Assembly: GCA_910578765.1 (NCBI GenBank)
Contig: CAJTRW010000009.1
Span: 8,961 to 61,421, forward strand
Length of the DNA stretch: 52,461 nt
Direction of reading: 5' to 3'
DNA from: an uncultured Christensenella sp.
GTDB lineage: Bacteria; Bacillota; Clostridia; Christensenellales; Borkfalkiaceae
Shown: piece by piece, positions 16,157 through 26,404 of the stretch
Layout of the letters: every line of letters begins with the position of its first letter
Position numbering within the stretch: the stretch's first letter is position 1
Made by a program: the position numbers and the translations under genes
Notes under the pieces: generated by a model
Told to the model about the DNA's origin: nothing
The model's database searches: none
Seen by the model: the letters and a program-made list of their open reading frames with translations, nothing else

Positions 16157-16582
16157 ATGAATACCTTACCTAATTTTCATTATTTGGTTGGTGAAACAAT
16201 TATGTTTTGCCAATGCATAGAACACGATATTAAGCTGATTTATGCCGGTATGCTTAAAGGAGATTTTAACAAGAATTTTCAAGAAGTTGAAGACAATCCA
16301 TTAGGCCCCGTACTTAAGAAACTTGAAGATTTAGATAATAGTGATGGTAATCCTCATTTATCGACAGGTGATTATGACTTACTCGACAAAATAAGAGATA
16401 TCAGAAACCATTGGGCACATAAAGCATATATAAAGTTTGTTTATTCAAAAGGCAATTTATATGATAAAAACTTTTTACAGCAGTTGCGAAGATTAGAAAA
16501 CGATCATAATAGGTTAGCTAAACTTAGTGACAATATTGAAAAAGTAAGATTAGACGTCTTAAAGAAATATAACAGAATTTGA
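16157..16582 (+). CDS. Small HEPN-like protein, possible RNase of a defence pair
   Basis: 141 residues, predicted all-helical. DIRNHWAHKA contains R83-x4-H88, the RX4-6H signature of HEPN ribonucleases, with a preceding helix of the kind seen in HEPN domains (LLDKIRDIRN). Known HEPN proteins act as toxins or antiphage RNases, often held in check by or coupled to a partner. Here the partner would be the large helicase starting 53 nt downstream. The ribosome site is weak (GAGGG at 16140-16144). AT-rich composition differs from the host genes to the left. The family call rests on the motif only. Confidence 0.6.
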   Translation: MNTLPNFHYLVGETIMFCQCIEHDIKLIYAGMLKGDFNKNFQEVEDNPLGPVLKKLEDLDNSDGNPHLSTGDYDLLDKIRDIRNHWAHKAYIKFVYSKGNLYDKNFLQQLRRLENDHNRLAKLSDNIEKVRLDVLKKYNRI

Positions 16583-16635
16583 TCTACCCACACTTGCAAA
16601 GTGTTAGAAATAACAAATAACTCAAAAGGAATTTT

Positions 16636-19600
16636 TTGAAACGTAAACCAATGAAGCAGACTTTAGAAAACATAATTGAAGCCAACAGCAACGGATTGTT
16701 TTTGCTTGACCCTCCCACTGGCTTTGGTAAAACCACTTCTGTATTAGAAATTATAAAAGACTTTTTATCAGGTTCTCCATTATATTCAAAAGTAAAAAAG
16801 ATATTTTTTGTAACAAACCTTAAAACTAATTTACCTGTCTCGACATTATTGGCTGAATTAGGTGAGGAAGAAAAGAAAAAATGTTTTCAAGCTAAAGCTA
16901 CAATTGACTACATATTGGAGCGATTTTCTGATGCTAAAATTGATAATACAGAAATAACAAGTAGCAAAGAATATAAAAATTTAAAAAAGGATATTGAGGC
17001 TTACCAAGCAATTCAAGCTTCATTAAAAGAAGATGAAAATAACTACGGTTTAAGAAATAGCTTAACAGCATTAAAAGATAAAATTTCTTTAGATACAGAA
17101 CGCAAGTTTAGAGATTTCATAAAAAGTAATTTTCTATCCAACAAATCTATAGCAGATAAAAATAAATTCATAGATGGTAACGGTTGGTTAAAGTATTTGT
17201 ATCCCATCTGTGATTTGGAAAAATATAAGGTAATTTTTTTGACAACAAAAAAATTTATTTCTCCAATAGATACTTTTCGTAGACTCCCCTTTTATGCTTA
17301 TAATGATGAGATTACGAAGGACTCAATTGTTTTTATAGATGAATTTGATTCAACCAAAGATACTCTATTACAACAAATAGTAAAAGATGGCTTAAAGAAT
17401 AAGACTGATTTAATTAGTCTTTTTCTCGATATCCATTTTGCGTTAGATAACATAGTATTACCAAAGGGGCTACTGCGCACTTCGGAATATCACAAGAAAA
17501 AAGTTGAAAGCGGAGAATGGCATGAACCTGAATGGCATTATAAGCATTGGGGTGAAGAATTTGCAAAAGTATATGATAAGCACAAATTAAAATATTTATT
17601 GAAAAGCGTAGATTTCGCTGATGGCAGAGCATTTCTATATGATGACGGTAAATATTTTAATGTTTTTAAAGATAACTCTAAAAAATTTATTTATGTAGAA
17701 CTTGATAAAAAAGCTGATTCCTTATCTTTAAGAGCAAAAGAATATACCCAAGAATCTATGCCAATAAATCAGGTTTTGCGTGATGTGGAATACTGTATTG
17801 ACGGATTTATCGAGGCCCTATTTTATATTTATAACAATTATCTGTATTATAAAAATGAAGGTAAAAATAGTAATGAAACAAAGTATAAGGTCGAAGAGGC
17901 AATATTTACGGTTTTAGATGCTTTGAATTTGAAAGAAGAACAAAAGCAATTCATATATTCTAAAATACAAAGAGGCGACTTCATTTTTAGTAAGCCTAAA
18001 AAAGATGATGAAATGAGGCGCGGATTTAACTTTACTGAAATAGAAGACAGCAATTATCACGATATTAAATCCATAGTACGTAATTACAATTTCCCCACTA
18101 CCCCAGAAGATGCCGTAATCAGGCTTGTCAACAATGCATTAGTTGTGGGTATTTCGGCAACTGCAAAAGTTAATACATGCATAGGAAATTATGATTTCAA
18201 GTATTTAAAAAATAAGCTAAAAGATAAATTAATAGAAATTGTTCCCGAGGACCAAGAGAGGATAGCTGTATCTTTTAATAACTTATTAGAAAAACTAAAG
18301 GGACAATATCAAATTCATACTCAAATTATAGACAATTTTAATTGCTTTACGGATAGAGAACTCTGTATCGAATTTATAAATCTATTGTTTAAGAACGAAT
18401 TAAAAAATAAATATTTAGAAATATTAAATTGCAAAAAGACAAAAAACTATTATTTTTTAATTGAGTTAAAATTAGCTTATATTTATAAAGAAATCTTTGA
18501 AAATAATATTTATTCTTTTATAGCCTTTATTAACCGGTTCCCTAAATCTGGTGAAGACCTCGATTCTGACAGATTAGACGAAATGTTCAATGATTTGAAG
18601 TCACAAAATAATTATTCTGATATCAAAACTGAAATAGTTAATTCTCAGGATTTTGACTATAAATTTGCAGATTTGAAAGAAAAATTATCAAACGGTGAAA
18701 GAGTGTTCGTCATTACAACATATCAGACGATAGGTTCAGGAAAGAATATTCAATATTCTATACCTGATTCTCAAAAAGAACGTATGGTCATGGATCCTGA
18801 TGATTTAAGAGGAACAAAAGATTTTGAGGGCATCTACCTTTTAACACCTACTAACTTAATCCAGATGTTACAATTTAATAGCGAAAGTAAATACGATGAT
18901 TTGTCAAAATATTTATTTCAACAAGAATATTTATATCAGAATAAACATTTAACGTATTATCAAATGAAAAGTAACATTTCTAATGCTTTTAGAAAAACAT
19001 TTTTTGGCGAAAGTAATATTTTCTATTCAAGAAATGGTGATTTAAATTTAAATACTTTAAAAATTTCTGAACAAGCAGTTGGCAGAATATGCAGATGCAG
19101 GAATAAAAACAAAAATATTTATGTATACGCAGATTATGAAGTGGTTGAACGGATTCAAGAAGCATGCGTAAAAGATTGTCCTCAATTAATGAATGAAGAA
19201 TTTAAAGCACTTTTAGATATTAAGCTAAATCCTCCATTCCCTAAAGATTTATTGCAAAACTTTTCACAACAAAGTAAAGATGCATACAAAGATATTACAA
19301 AAGCAGCCCACTATGTGAAATATTCGAATTATAATATTACTAAGTGGCAAAATTTAAGGGATTTTGTTTTGCACAATCCAACTTGTGAAAATCCGGGAGA
19401 ATATGAAGCATATTATTTTAAATTTGATGATAAAGTCTCAGGTTATACCTATAAAAAAGATAAAAACCATAATATTATAGATTTACGTTTGTCTTCGAAC
19501 AATAATATGGAATATATTTCAGAAGATGCGTGTGAATTACCCATAATACTGTCTATAGCGCATGTTAAAGAATATTTTGAAAAAAATGGGTATGCAACAT

Positions 19601-20013
19601 CATTTAAGAAAGCGCATTATATTATGAATCCTTCTTTATATCAACAAGTTTATTTAGGTGCTTTAGGCGAAATAGTTGGAAAATTCATTTTGGAAAGAGA
19701 ACTTGGATTTGATTTAGAAAATCTTGAATGTAGTTTTTATGAATTTTTTGATTACAAAAAAGGAAATATTTATTTTGATTTTAAACATTGGGACAAATTT
19801 ATAAAAGATAATGACGAGTATGTAAAAAAAATAGAAGCCAAATTAAGTAGAATTAACGGCGCAAAGTGTTTTGTAATTAATCTATTAAAAAGAGCAGATT
19901 CACCAGTTAAGATGAATGTAGGTGATACGGTTATTCAAATTCCTTATCTAATCGATGTTGACACGAGCGAGATAAACTTTGATGCAATAGATTATATCAG
20001 GGATTTGCTTTGA
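16636..20013 (+). CDS. Large SF2-type helicase with C-terminal PD-(D/E)XK-like motif
   Basis: 1125 residues. Walker A PPTGFGKTT (26-34), Walker B IVFIDEFDS (D235, E236) and a motif-VI-like QAVGRICRCR (813-822) define a superfamily 2 helicase; the middle is long and poorly conserved by eye. Near the C-terminus, GALGE (E1012) and YFDFKHW (D1048, K1050) followed by helical KI..KL fit a PD-(D/E)XK nuclease core. The TTG at 16636 is chosen because AAAAGGA (16624-16630) is properly spaced; the next ATG (16651) is too far. Together with the HEPN gene it forms a two-gene unit that ends in a shared terminator. I cannot match it to a named defence system with confidence; Hachiman and Cas3-like families were considered. 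Confidence 0.7.
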   Translation: MKRKPMKQTLENIIEANSNGLFLLDPPTGFGKTTSVLEIIKDFLSGSPLYSKVKKIFFVTNLKTNLPVSTLLAELGEEEKKKCFQAKATIDYILERFSDAKIDNTEITSSKEYKNLKKDIEAYQAIQASLKEDENNYGLRNSLTALKDKISLDTERKFRDFIKSNFLSNKSIADKNKFIDGNGWLKYLYPICDLEKYKVIFLTTKKFISPIDTFRRLPFYAYNDEITKDSIVFIDEFDSTKDTLLQQIVKDGLKNKTDLISLFLDIHFALDNIVLPKGLLRTSEYHKKKVESGEWHEPEWHYKHWGEEFAKVYDKHKLKYLLKSVDFADGRAFLYDDGKYFNVFKDNSKKFIYVELDKKADSLSLRAKEYTQESMPINQVLRDVEYCIDGFIEALFYIYNNYLYYKNEGKNSNETKYKVEEAIFTVLDALNLKEEQKQFIYSKIQRGDFIFSKPKKDDEMRRGFNFTEIEDSNYHDIKSIVRNYNFPTTPEDAVIRLVNNALVVGISATAKVNTCIGNYDFKYLKNKLKDKLIEIVPEDQERIAVSFNNLLEKLKGQYQIHTQIIDNFNCFTDRELCIEFINLLFKNELKNKYLEILNCKKTKNYYFLIELKLAYIYKEIFENNIYSFIAFINRFPKSGEDLDSDRLDEMFNDLKSQNNYSDIKTEIVNSQDFDYKFADLKEKLSNGERVFVITTYQTIGSGKNIQYSIPDSQKERMVMDPDDLRGTKDFEGIYLLTPTNLIQMLQFNSESKYDDLSKYLFQQEYLYQNKHLTYYQMKSNISNAFRKTFFGESNIFYSRNGDLNLNTLKISEQAVGRICRCRNKNKNIYVYADYEVVERIQEACVKDCPQLMNEEFKALLDIKLNPPFPKDLLQNFSQQSKDAYKDITKAAHYVKYSNYNITKWQNLRDFVLHNPTCENPGEYEAYYFKFDDKVSGYTYKKDKNHNIIDLRLSSNNNMEYISEDACELPIILSIAHVKEYFEKNGYATSFKKAHYIMNPSLYQQVYLGALGEIVGKFILERELGFDLENLECSFYEFFDYKKGNIYFDFKHWDKFIKDNDEYVKKIEAKLSRINGAKCFVINLLKRADSPVKMNVGDTVIQIPYLIDVDTSEINFDAIDYIRDLL

Positions 20014-20084
20014 ATATTAGTTTATATATTTTATCTGTTTTTTAATAGATAAAAAACAAAATATGTTTGTATTGAGTGCATAAT

Positions 20085-20124
20085 AAAATCAGTGGTTGTA
20101 TATTTTTATTACCACTGATTTTTT
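20085..20124. terminator. Bidirectional terminator between helicase and hsdR
   Basis: AAAATCAGTGGT/ACCACTGATTTT is a 12-bp stem (20085-20096 with 20111-20122) with T-rich flanks on both strands (TTTTTT at 20119-20124 on plus). The two convergent units end here. Confidence 0.85.
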
Positions 20125-20146
20125 ATAAAACATTGTTTGACTCTAT

Positions 20147-23100
20147 TTAGTCTCCGTTGTATTTCTTAAAATTTTCCGCTTGTTCCATTACTTTTTCAAA
20201 AACTTCTTCGTCCCATTCGGGAGGGTAACCGTTTTTATACAAAAGAACAGTCAACTCTTTGTTTAATTTGTTTCTTATATCAGAGCGAGTAGACCAATCT
20301 GCATATTGTGTTTTGTCTTCAACAATCTTTTTGATTTCTTTGGCAAGCGACACGCATTTTTCATCCTCATATTCAAAGCCGTGAGTATCGCGTACTTTTA
20401 CCAAAATATCATAAAACACTTTTTCTTCAAATGTAATTCCTAATTTTTCAAAAGATGTTTTGTCTTCTTTCAAGTCATTGAAGATATCAATAAGCTGATT
20501 ACATAAATCGTCCATAAAATCGGCAACAACTTCACTTGCAAATGTAAGTTTATCTCTGCTGTTGTAGGCATCAACAACGCGCTTTAAGCGTTCGTCAAAT
20601 ACTAACGATTTTACTTTGTTGACTTTGCCATAACTAACAATAGCTTTTCGCAATAACTTAATTAATGCGTTGAACTTTGTAATAGGCATTTTAACTGCAT
20701 CCAGCTCTTTTAAAAATTCTTCACTGAATAAGTCGACAGATTTATTCTCGTCAATTATATTTTCAACGCCAGTACATGTTATTGCTTGTTTTACCATTTC
20801 CTCTACAATGCTATTCATTACTTCCGCGTCAGGCGCATCGCCGATAGTTTGCTTGTAAATAATTGAACGGATAGCAAGATAAAATTGTGCCTTGGATATT
20901 TCGATTTCAGTTAGTTCTCCTGTAGGGAACACAATCTGATAAGCACCTTTCAAACGTTTTGAAAGCCCCATAAATCTCGTTTGCATTTCCTTATTAAGCT
21001 GTACATATTCGGCTGCATCATTTAAGCAATATAAGCGCTCAAGAGAATTACCAGTATAATAGCGGGTTGCATTGAAACCTATCATCAAATCATCCAACAT
21101 TGACAGATGATTTCGGAATATTCCTAATGAAATATTAATTTCGTCAATAGGACTTTCCTGCGGGCTTCCGTATTTTTTAACGGCTTCCAACATATCGTTT
21201 TTAATGCCAATATAATCAACTACAAGTCCTCTTTCTTTGCCTTCAAAAACCCTATTGACTCTTGAAATAGTTTGGATAAGCGTGTGTTTCTGTAAAGGTT
21301 TATTTATGTACATAACAGAAAGCGAAGGGACGTCAAAGCCTGTAATCCACATATCGACAACAACAGCGATTTTGAAATTGGAATTGTCATCTTTGAATTG
21401 TTTATCAAGCATTTGCCGATAAGCCTTAGAACCGCAAAGGTCGTAAAGCTTTTTCTCATCATCTTTGCCTTGCGTTGCAACAAGGTTAATTTTAGGCAAT
21501 GCCTTAAGCTTGTCCAATTGCTCTTTTGTAAGCTTGCTTTCGTCTTCAGCTTTCCTTGCTTTACCCCAATCATTTCTGATTTTCAAAATCTCTTGCAATA
21601 ATTTATATGCCAGAATTCTATCGGCACAAACAATCATTGCTTTTTGAACTATATTAGGTTTTTCATTACAAAGATTTTCGTAATGCTCTACAATATCTTT
21701 TGCCAACCGTTTTAATACATCGGGATGTCCTAGGATAGCAGAAATTTTGGACATAGCCTTTTGACTTTCTTCAATCTGTTCGGGCGTTGAACCTTCTTCA
21801 GCACATTTATCGTAATACTTTTGAATCTCTTTCGCCTGTTCCTCTGATAGAATAACCCGCGCGAGACGGGGTTCATAGGAAATGCGGACAGTTATACCGT
21901 CATCACTGGCTTCTTTCATAGTGTAGCTATCAACAATATCTCCAAATACCGCAATAGCCTCGTCAATAGGCGTACCTGTAAATCCGCAATAGGTAGCGTT
22001 AGGAAAACTCCAACGCAGATATTGTGCAAATCCGTATGTATTTACTAGACCTTTTTCAGTCTTTTTAAGTTTATTGCCAATACTCAATTGTGTGCGGTGC
22101 GCCTCATCGGAAATGCAGAAAATATTATTTCTTTCCGATAAAAGGCCGGTATCTTCGCAGAATTTCTGAATAGTAGTTATATAGACGCCGCCGCTTTGAT
22201 TAACAATTAATGTATCATGCAAATCCTTTCTGGTTTCAATGCTGCGAACATTTTTATCGCTTAAAAATCTTTTTGCTCTTTCAAACAACTCCGATATTTG
22301 ATTATCTAGGTCCTCACGGTCAACCAAGATAAGTGAAGTAGGATTGCCGAAAGCGGCACTGTCTCTGTGTGCTAACATTCTGCATAAGAACAGCATAGTA
22401 TATGTTTTTCCGCATCCGGTAGCCCCGAAATAAATTCCGCCCTTGCCGTCTCCGGACGGCTTTTTGTGATTCTTTAAACTTTGCAACATTTTATTTGCAG
22501 CAAAGTATTGCGGATAACGGCAAATGATAGCTTCTTCCTTGTCGCTATTATCGGGATAGAAAATAAAATCACGCAGGATGGAAATAATGCGTTCTTTTGC
22601 GAATACGCCTTCTACCATAGTAAAAAGTGAGCTTATACCGTTTGAAACTGTATCTTGTTCGTTTGCTTTATTCCAAGAAAAATAAAATTTATAAGGAGTA
22701 AAGATAGTTCCAAGCCGTGTATTCACTCCGTCAGAGATAACGGAAAGAAAGCAGTATTTCGTCAGTTTAGAAATATCGCGGTTGTATCTTATATTAATTT
22801 GTTTCCACGCGTCGTGAATAGTAGTGTCTTCTTTTATAGCAGATTTGAATTCCCAAATTGCCATAGGAATACCATTTATAAACACAAGCATATCAGGACA
22901 ACGTAAGTGTTCGCCCTTAACGTAGTATTGGTTTACAACTTTGAACTTGTTTTGTTTAGGAGAATCAAAATTAATAAAATCGATATGTAACGCAATTTTA
23001 TCAGGGTCATCCCTTACAAGGTCAAAACCTTCGTTGATAAGCCAAAACGTTTCTCGATTCCCTGCATAAAGAGGAGTTGAAGGGACGAGCTTTATGCGAT

Positions 23101-23314
23101 TAATAATTTTATGTACTTCACTTTCTGTAAGGCTTTCTTTCGCATAGCGTTCAGACAAATAAGCACGCAAATCATATTCAAGTAATACGTCCTCATATTT
23201 ACGGTGAATACTATCTCCATGAATATAATCATATTCTTGATTTTTGAACAATTCTATTATTGCACTTTCAAGCTCCGCTTCATTAAATTGTCCTTTGGTA
23301 AAATGGTAGTCCAT
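20147..23314 (-). CDS. hsdR: Type I restriction endonuclease subunit R
   Basis: ATP-dependent translocase and nuclease of the HsdRMS complex; cuts unmodified DNA far from the site. 1055 residues, normal length. The N-terminal nuclease motif is D141 ... E155-F-K157 (CPDMLVF, IWEFKS). The helicase part has GATGCGKT (297-304), DEAH (403-406) and GFTGTP. The start codon overlaps the upstream KAP-like NTPase stop in a TAATG, so translation is coupled. It is the last gene of an eight-gene operon and is separated from hsdS by two foreign genes, which is unusual. Confidence 0.96.
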   Translation of the reverse strand: MDYHFTKGQFNEAELESAIIELFKNQEYDYIHGDSIHRKYEDVLLEYDLRAYLSERYAKESLTESEVHKIINRIKLVPSTPLYAGNRETFWLINEGFDLVRDDPDKIALHIDFINFDSPKQNKFKVVNQYYVKGEHLRCPDMLVFINGIPMAIWEFKSAIKEDTTIHDAWKQINIRYNRDISKLTKYCFLSVISDGVNTRLGTIFTPYKFYFSWNKANEQDTVSNGISSLFTMVEGVFAKERIISILRDFIFYPDNSDKEEAIICRYPQYFAANKMLQSLKNHKKPSGDGKGGIYFGATGCGKTYTMLFLCRMLAHRDSAAFGNPTSLILVDREDLDNQISELFERAKRFLSDKNVRSIETRKDLHDTLIVNQSGGVYITTIQKFCEDTGLLSERNNIFCISDEAHRTQLSIGNKLKKTEKGLVNTYGFAQYLRWSFPNATYCGFTGTPIDEAIAVFGDIVDSYTMKEASDDGITVRISYEPRLARVILSEEQAKEIQKYYDKCAEEGSTPEQIEESQKAMSKISAILGHPDVLKRLAKDIVEHYENLCNEKPNIVQKAMIVCADRILAYKLLQEILKIRNDWGKARKAEDESKLTKEQLDKLKALPKINLVATQGKDDEKKLYDLCGSKAYRQMLDKQFKDDNSNFKIAVVVDMWITGFDVPSLSVMYINKPLQKHTLIQTISRVNRVFEGKERGLVVDYIGIKNDMLEAVKKYGSPQESPIDEINISLGIFRNHLSMLDDLMIGFNATRYYTGNSLERLYCLNDAAEYVQLNKEMQTRFMGLSKRLKGAYQIVFPTGELTEIEISKAQFYLAIRSIIYKQTIGDAPDAEVMNSIVEEMVKQAITCTGVENIIDENKSVDLFSEEFLKELDAVKMPITKFNALIKLLRKAIVSYGKVNKVKSLVFDERLKRVVDAYNSRDKLTFASEVVADFMDDLCNQLIDIFNDLKEDKTSFEKLGITFEEKVFYDILVKVRDTHGFEYEDEKCVSLAKEIKKIVEDKTQYADWSTRSDIRNKLNKELTVLLYKNGYPPEWDEEVFEKVMEQAENFKKYNGD

Positions 23315-25176
23315 TAATTGTTCTCCTGTAATCTATCAATTATTCCTTCTAAATTTTTTATAAACCAATTTAATTGCATAATCTGTATTTTGTCGAATTT
23401 GGTACTCGTTTTAACCAAATTCTCAATTTTCTGCTTTAATTCAATAAGAGTATCTTTGTCTTCCATAAAATATTCATTTATATTTGAAAATGAATATACG
23501 TGCAGATACATTCCTCTAATTTCAGAAATTTGTAAGGCATTACACTGACTTAATAATTCTATAAGTTTGTCATTATTAACTTTGCGAGCGAAAACGTGAT
23601 TTGAAATGTACTCGCTTCGTTTTTCATATATTTGTTCGCAAAAGTTACCTAGTCTATATATAGAATAATCAAAATTAAATGGATCCTTTTGCTTCTGCTT
23701 TAAGGCAGATAGCATTTCTTGCTTAAAGTCATTAAATTCTTCTTTTGCAGTTCCGTTCAGCTCATAACCATCGTGGAAAGATATTCTATTTGTAATATCT
23801 TCTTTTACCGCTAATAGATTTTTAAGCATTAGTTTCTTGCATTCATCAATATCATCTTCACAACCGATAGCTTCTTTAATGGCTATTATGTAATTTGCTA
23901 ATTTGCCATATTGAGAAGTATCAATGATTTTATTAATTTTAAGTAATTCTTTAATGTTTTTTACAGCTTGAATTACTTCTAGTTCTTTTCGGTTATAAAA
24001 GCTATAAATAATCTCAATATCTACATTTGCTAATTTTTGTTGTTCTTCTAAGACTCTTTGCTCTATAAAATTTTGTTCAGCAGTTTTTAATTCTTTGGGG
24101 TAATTATATTGTACACAAATAAAATAATAGCAATAATCTAATAGCGGATATTTTGATGTACCTAAATCGCTTGAATAAATATATTTATTATTACCCCACA
24201 AAATATTATCTCTTTTCTTTTTTCTCAAACAAAAAGCAATTATCGACATAAATAACTTTTTTGCAAATTCTACATTCAATTTATTATCAACTGAGTCAAA
24301 CATATCAGAAGTTTTTTGACAAGCATAAATGAACGCCCTTAAATTTTCACTTTGAATGTTATTGTTTCGCATAATTTCTTCATAAATTTCCAAAGATATT
24401 ACACATCTGTTTAATGTATCGTTTTCGTTTGCAAACGACTTTAAGATTGGATTATTAAAGCCCCTTAATATATTTGTAATAGAATTTTTAGTGTTCCCAT
24501 AAAAATGGATTGTATCACTAATTGTTTTTTCTTTTACTTCGAGATACTTTTCCGAATCTTTCGTCAAGACTTTAATAGTTTTTTTGCCGTTATTCTTGGA
24601 AGTAGCATCGTTAACTTCTTGTTCTTCATATTTTAATATCTCTTTTTCATTAGCAACTAGTAAAACCTTTACACCGTCTTGTTCAACAAGATTATTTACA
24701 TAGCCGAGTATTTCAATTATATCTATTTGTGAACGCTCTAAATCTTCTAAAATAATCAGCTTGCCCGATAAGTCTATGGATTCATAAAGCTTATTTAAAT
24801 CTTCTTGTGATATATCCAAATCAACGCCAAAAAAACTTGCAACACCTTTAATAATTGTTTTACCAATAATTTTTCCTGCGCTCAGCTTTTCAGATTTTTT
24901 TGCAATTACTTTTGCTCGAACTTCTAAATATATGCTCTTGCTTATTTCTTGCAATTCCTTAAGCCCATACAATGAAATGACTATACATTTCTTCTGGTCG
25001 TCGGAGTCTATAAATGGAATAAGTTCATTTTGTAAATAATAACTTTTTCCCGTTCCCCAAGGGGCAGTAAGCATAATTGCGCTATGGGTATTATCATCTT
25101 CTAAATAGTGTTTTATAAATTTATTTAACTCATTTGTTTCCATTTCTATCTCACAATTGCATTTTATAAAATTCAA
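23314..25176 (-). CDS. KAP-like P-loop NTPase
   Basis: About 620 residues. Walker A is APWGTGKS (38-45), and Walker B LIILEDLER (140-148, D145) is followed by a VLLVANEKEI strand typical of KAP/STAND-like NTPases. The rest is helical without an obvious membrane segment. Start is uncertain: a TTG at 25176 overlaps the kinase gene by 26 bp; an ATG at 25143 would lie just after the kinase stop. KAP-type ATPases recur in phage-defence proteins. Coupled to a kinase upstream and hsdR downstream, it may act as a sensor or effector switch of the same complex or as an independent defence module. Function unknown. Confidence 0.75.
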   Translation of the reverse strand: MNFIKCNCEIEMETNELNKFIKHYLEDDNTHSAIMLTAPWGTGKSYYLQNELIPFIDSDDQKKCIVISLYGLKELQEISKSIYLEVRAKVIAKKSEKLSAGKIIGKTIIKGVASFFGVDLDISQEDLNKLYESIDLSGKLIILEDLERSQIDIIEILGYVNNLVEQDGVKVLLVANEKEILKYEEQEVNDATSKNNGKKTIKVLTKDSEKYLEVKEKTISDTIHFYGNTKNSITNILRGFNNPILKSFANENDTLNRCVISLEIYEEIMRNNNIQSENLRAFIYACQKTSDMFDSVDNKLNVEFAKKLFMSIIAFCLRKKKRDNILWGNNKYIYSSDLGTSKYPLLDYCYYFICVQYNYPKELKTAEQNFIEQRVLEEQQKLANVDIEIIYSFYNRKELEVIQAVKNIKELLKINKIIDTSQYGKLANYIIAIKEAIGCEDDIDECKKLMLKNLLAVKEDITNRISFHDGYELNGTAKEEFNDFKQEMLSALKQKQKDPFNFDYSIYRLGNFCEQIYEKRSEYISNHVFARKVNNDKLIELLSQCNALQISEIRGMYLHVYSFSNINEYFMEDKDTLIELKQKIENLVKTSTKFDKIQIMQLNWFIKNLEGIIDRLQENN

Positions 25177-26398
25177 CTCTCATTTCTTGAAGGGATTGAA
25201 ATCTTTTAGTTTTATTTGGATTAGTTCCAATTTGTAGGAATTTTTTCAAATTTGCATCAGTAACTTTATCGAAATTTGACTTTCCCGTCATTACATAAAC
25301 GATTACTTGAGTCAAAGCATAAATCTCATGTAGTAATTCATAATTCTTAAAACCCTCAATTCTTAATGTGGGGTCATTATAATATCCTTTAATTTCAGTA
25401 CTATCACTTGTGAGTTCGCTTTCAGTTTCTTTAACAAGTCCAAAGTCTGAAATTTTTAAAATTAATACATCGTCATATTGTTTTACTAAAATGTTCTTCG
25501 GGCAAATATCCCTATGTAACAAACCCTGCGAATGAATGTATTCATAGGCATTAAATAACTGTAGTACTATCTTTTTGCGTTGCTTAACATCAAGAGTGGA
25601 GTTTTGCTCATTGATATATTTTTCAAGAGTACAATCAAGCAATTCCATAGTATATTGACTTTTTATTTCGTCATAATTATATACTTCCACGACATAAGGA
25701 GAATGTAATTTTTTCATGCCGTCGTATTCACGTTTAAAACGCAATATTTCTTTTGAATCTAAATTTTTCTTGGCGCGTTTTAATGCAAACCATTTATCGT
25801 ATCGTTTATCATAGTATTTATAGACATTTGCATAAGAGCCATTGCCTATTGGTTTTAATTCTGCAAAAACTGGTTCAATGAGAGAATCGGTTTCTATATG
25901 ATCTATTTCACGAAAGTTGTAAACTGTGCGCCCTGAAATGTGCTTCGTTTCGTAAAGCTCGTAACCGTCTACATTTAACAATTCATTAAATTTTTTTAAA
26001 TATTCCCTCCAAGGTTGAGTTTCATCTCTAACTGCTGGGTGTAACATTTCACAAAGAAATTTCAATAAAGGAGCATCCTCGTTTCCATTCGACAAATTAA
26101 ACCGATAATCAGAAAAATACCAGTAGTTATCCCAGTCATCGTTATTAACTGTATGTTGCCAAATATCTCCTATCGCATTGGGAAACCGAGGATCAGTAGA
26201 CGGCATATTTTCCAAATCATACAGTCTCGTCAAAAAGTCTATTTCATTAGAACGTCCATAGATTGGTATTTTAACATCATATCCAGTTACATATACGCAT
26301 TTTTCTCTATCATATATCGGTATGTCGTATTCAATCCAAAACCCATTTTTTAAAATGTCAATTAAATCCCGACGGGTAACTTCAGTAATTTTTCTCAT
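25151..26398 (-). CDS. Hanks-type Ser/Thr protein kinase with AbiJ-NTD3-like N-terminus
   Basis: 415 residues. Kinase domain about 180-415: glycine loop IGNGSYANVY (184-193), K207 in FALK, E224, catalytic HRD (295-297) with N302, and DFG (318-320). All catalytic residues are present. The N-terminal 170 residues (LTRLYDLENMPSTDPRF, DIWQHTVNNDDW, LCEMLHPAVRDE) resemble the AbiJ_NTD3 module found on abortive-infection proteins. It starts 6 nt after hsdS. Kinases in defence loci (Stk2, PglW) phosphorylate host or partner proteins on infection; here target and trigger are unknown. The absence of a membrane segment argues against a PASTA-type housekeeping kinase. Confidence 0.85.
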   Translation of the reverse strand: MRKITEVTRRDLIDILKNGFWIEYDIPIYDREKCVYVTGYDVKIPIYGRSNEIDFLTRLYDLENMPSTDPRFPNAIGDIWQHTVNNDDWDNYWYFSDYRFNLSNGNEDAPLLKFLCEMLHPAVRDETQPWREYLKKFNELLNVDGYELYETKHISGRTVYNFREIDHIETDSLIEPVFAELKPIGNGSYANVYKYYDKRYDKWFALKRAKKNLDSKEILRFKREYDGMKKLHSPYVVEVYNYDEIKSQYTMELLDCTLEKYINEQNSTLDVKQRKKIVLQLFNAYEYIHSQGLLHRDICPKNILVKQYDDVLILKISDFGLVKETESELTSDSTEIKGYYNDPTLRIEGFKNYELLHEIYALTQVIVYVMTGKSNFDKVTDANLKKFLQIGTNPNKTKRFQSLQEMRVEFYKMQL

Positions 26399-26404
26399 AT
26401 ATAT

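Noticed and set aside
16636..20013. Hachiman or Cas3-type helicase
   Set aside because: The neighbour lacks the DUF1837 size and sequence of HamA, and no cas genes or CRISPR repeats are in the window.
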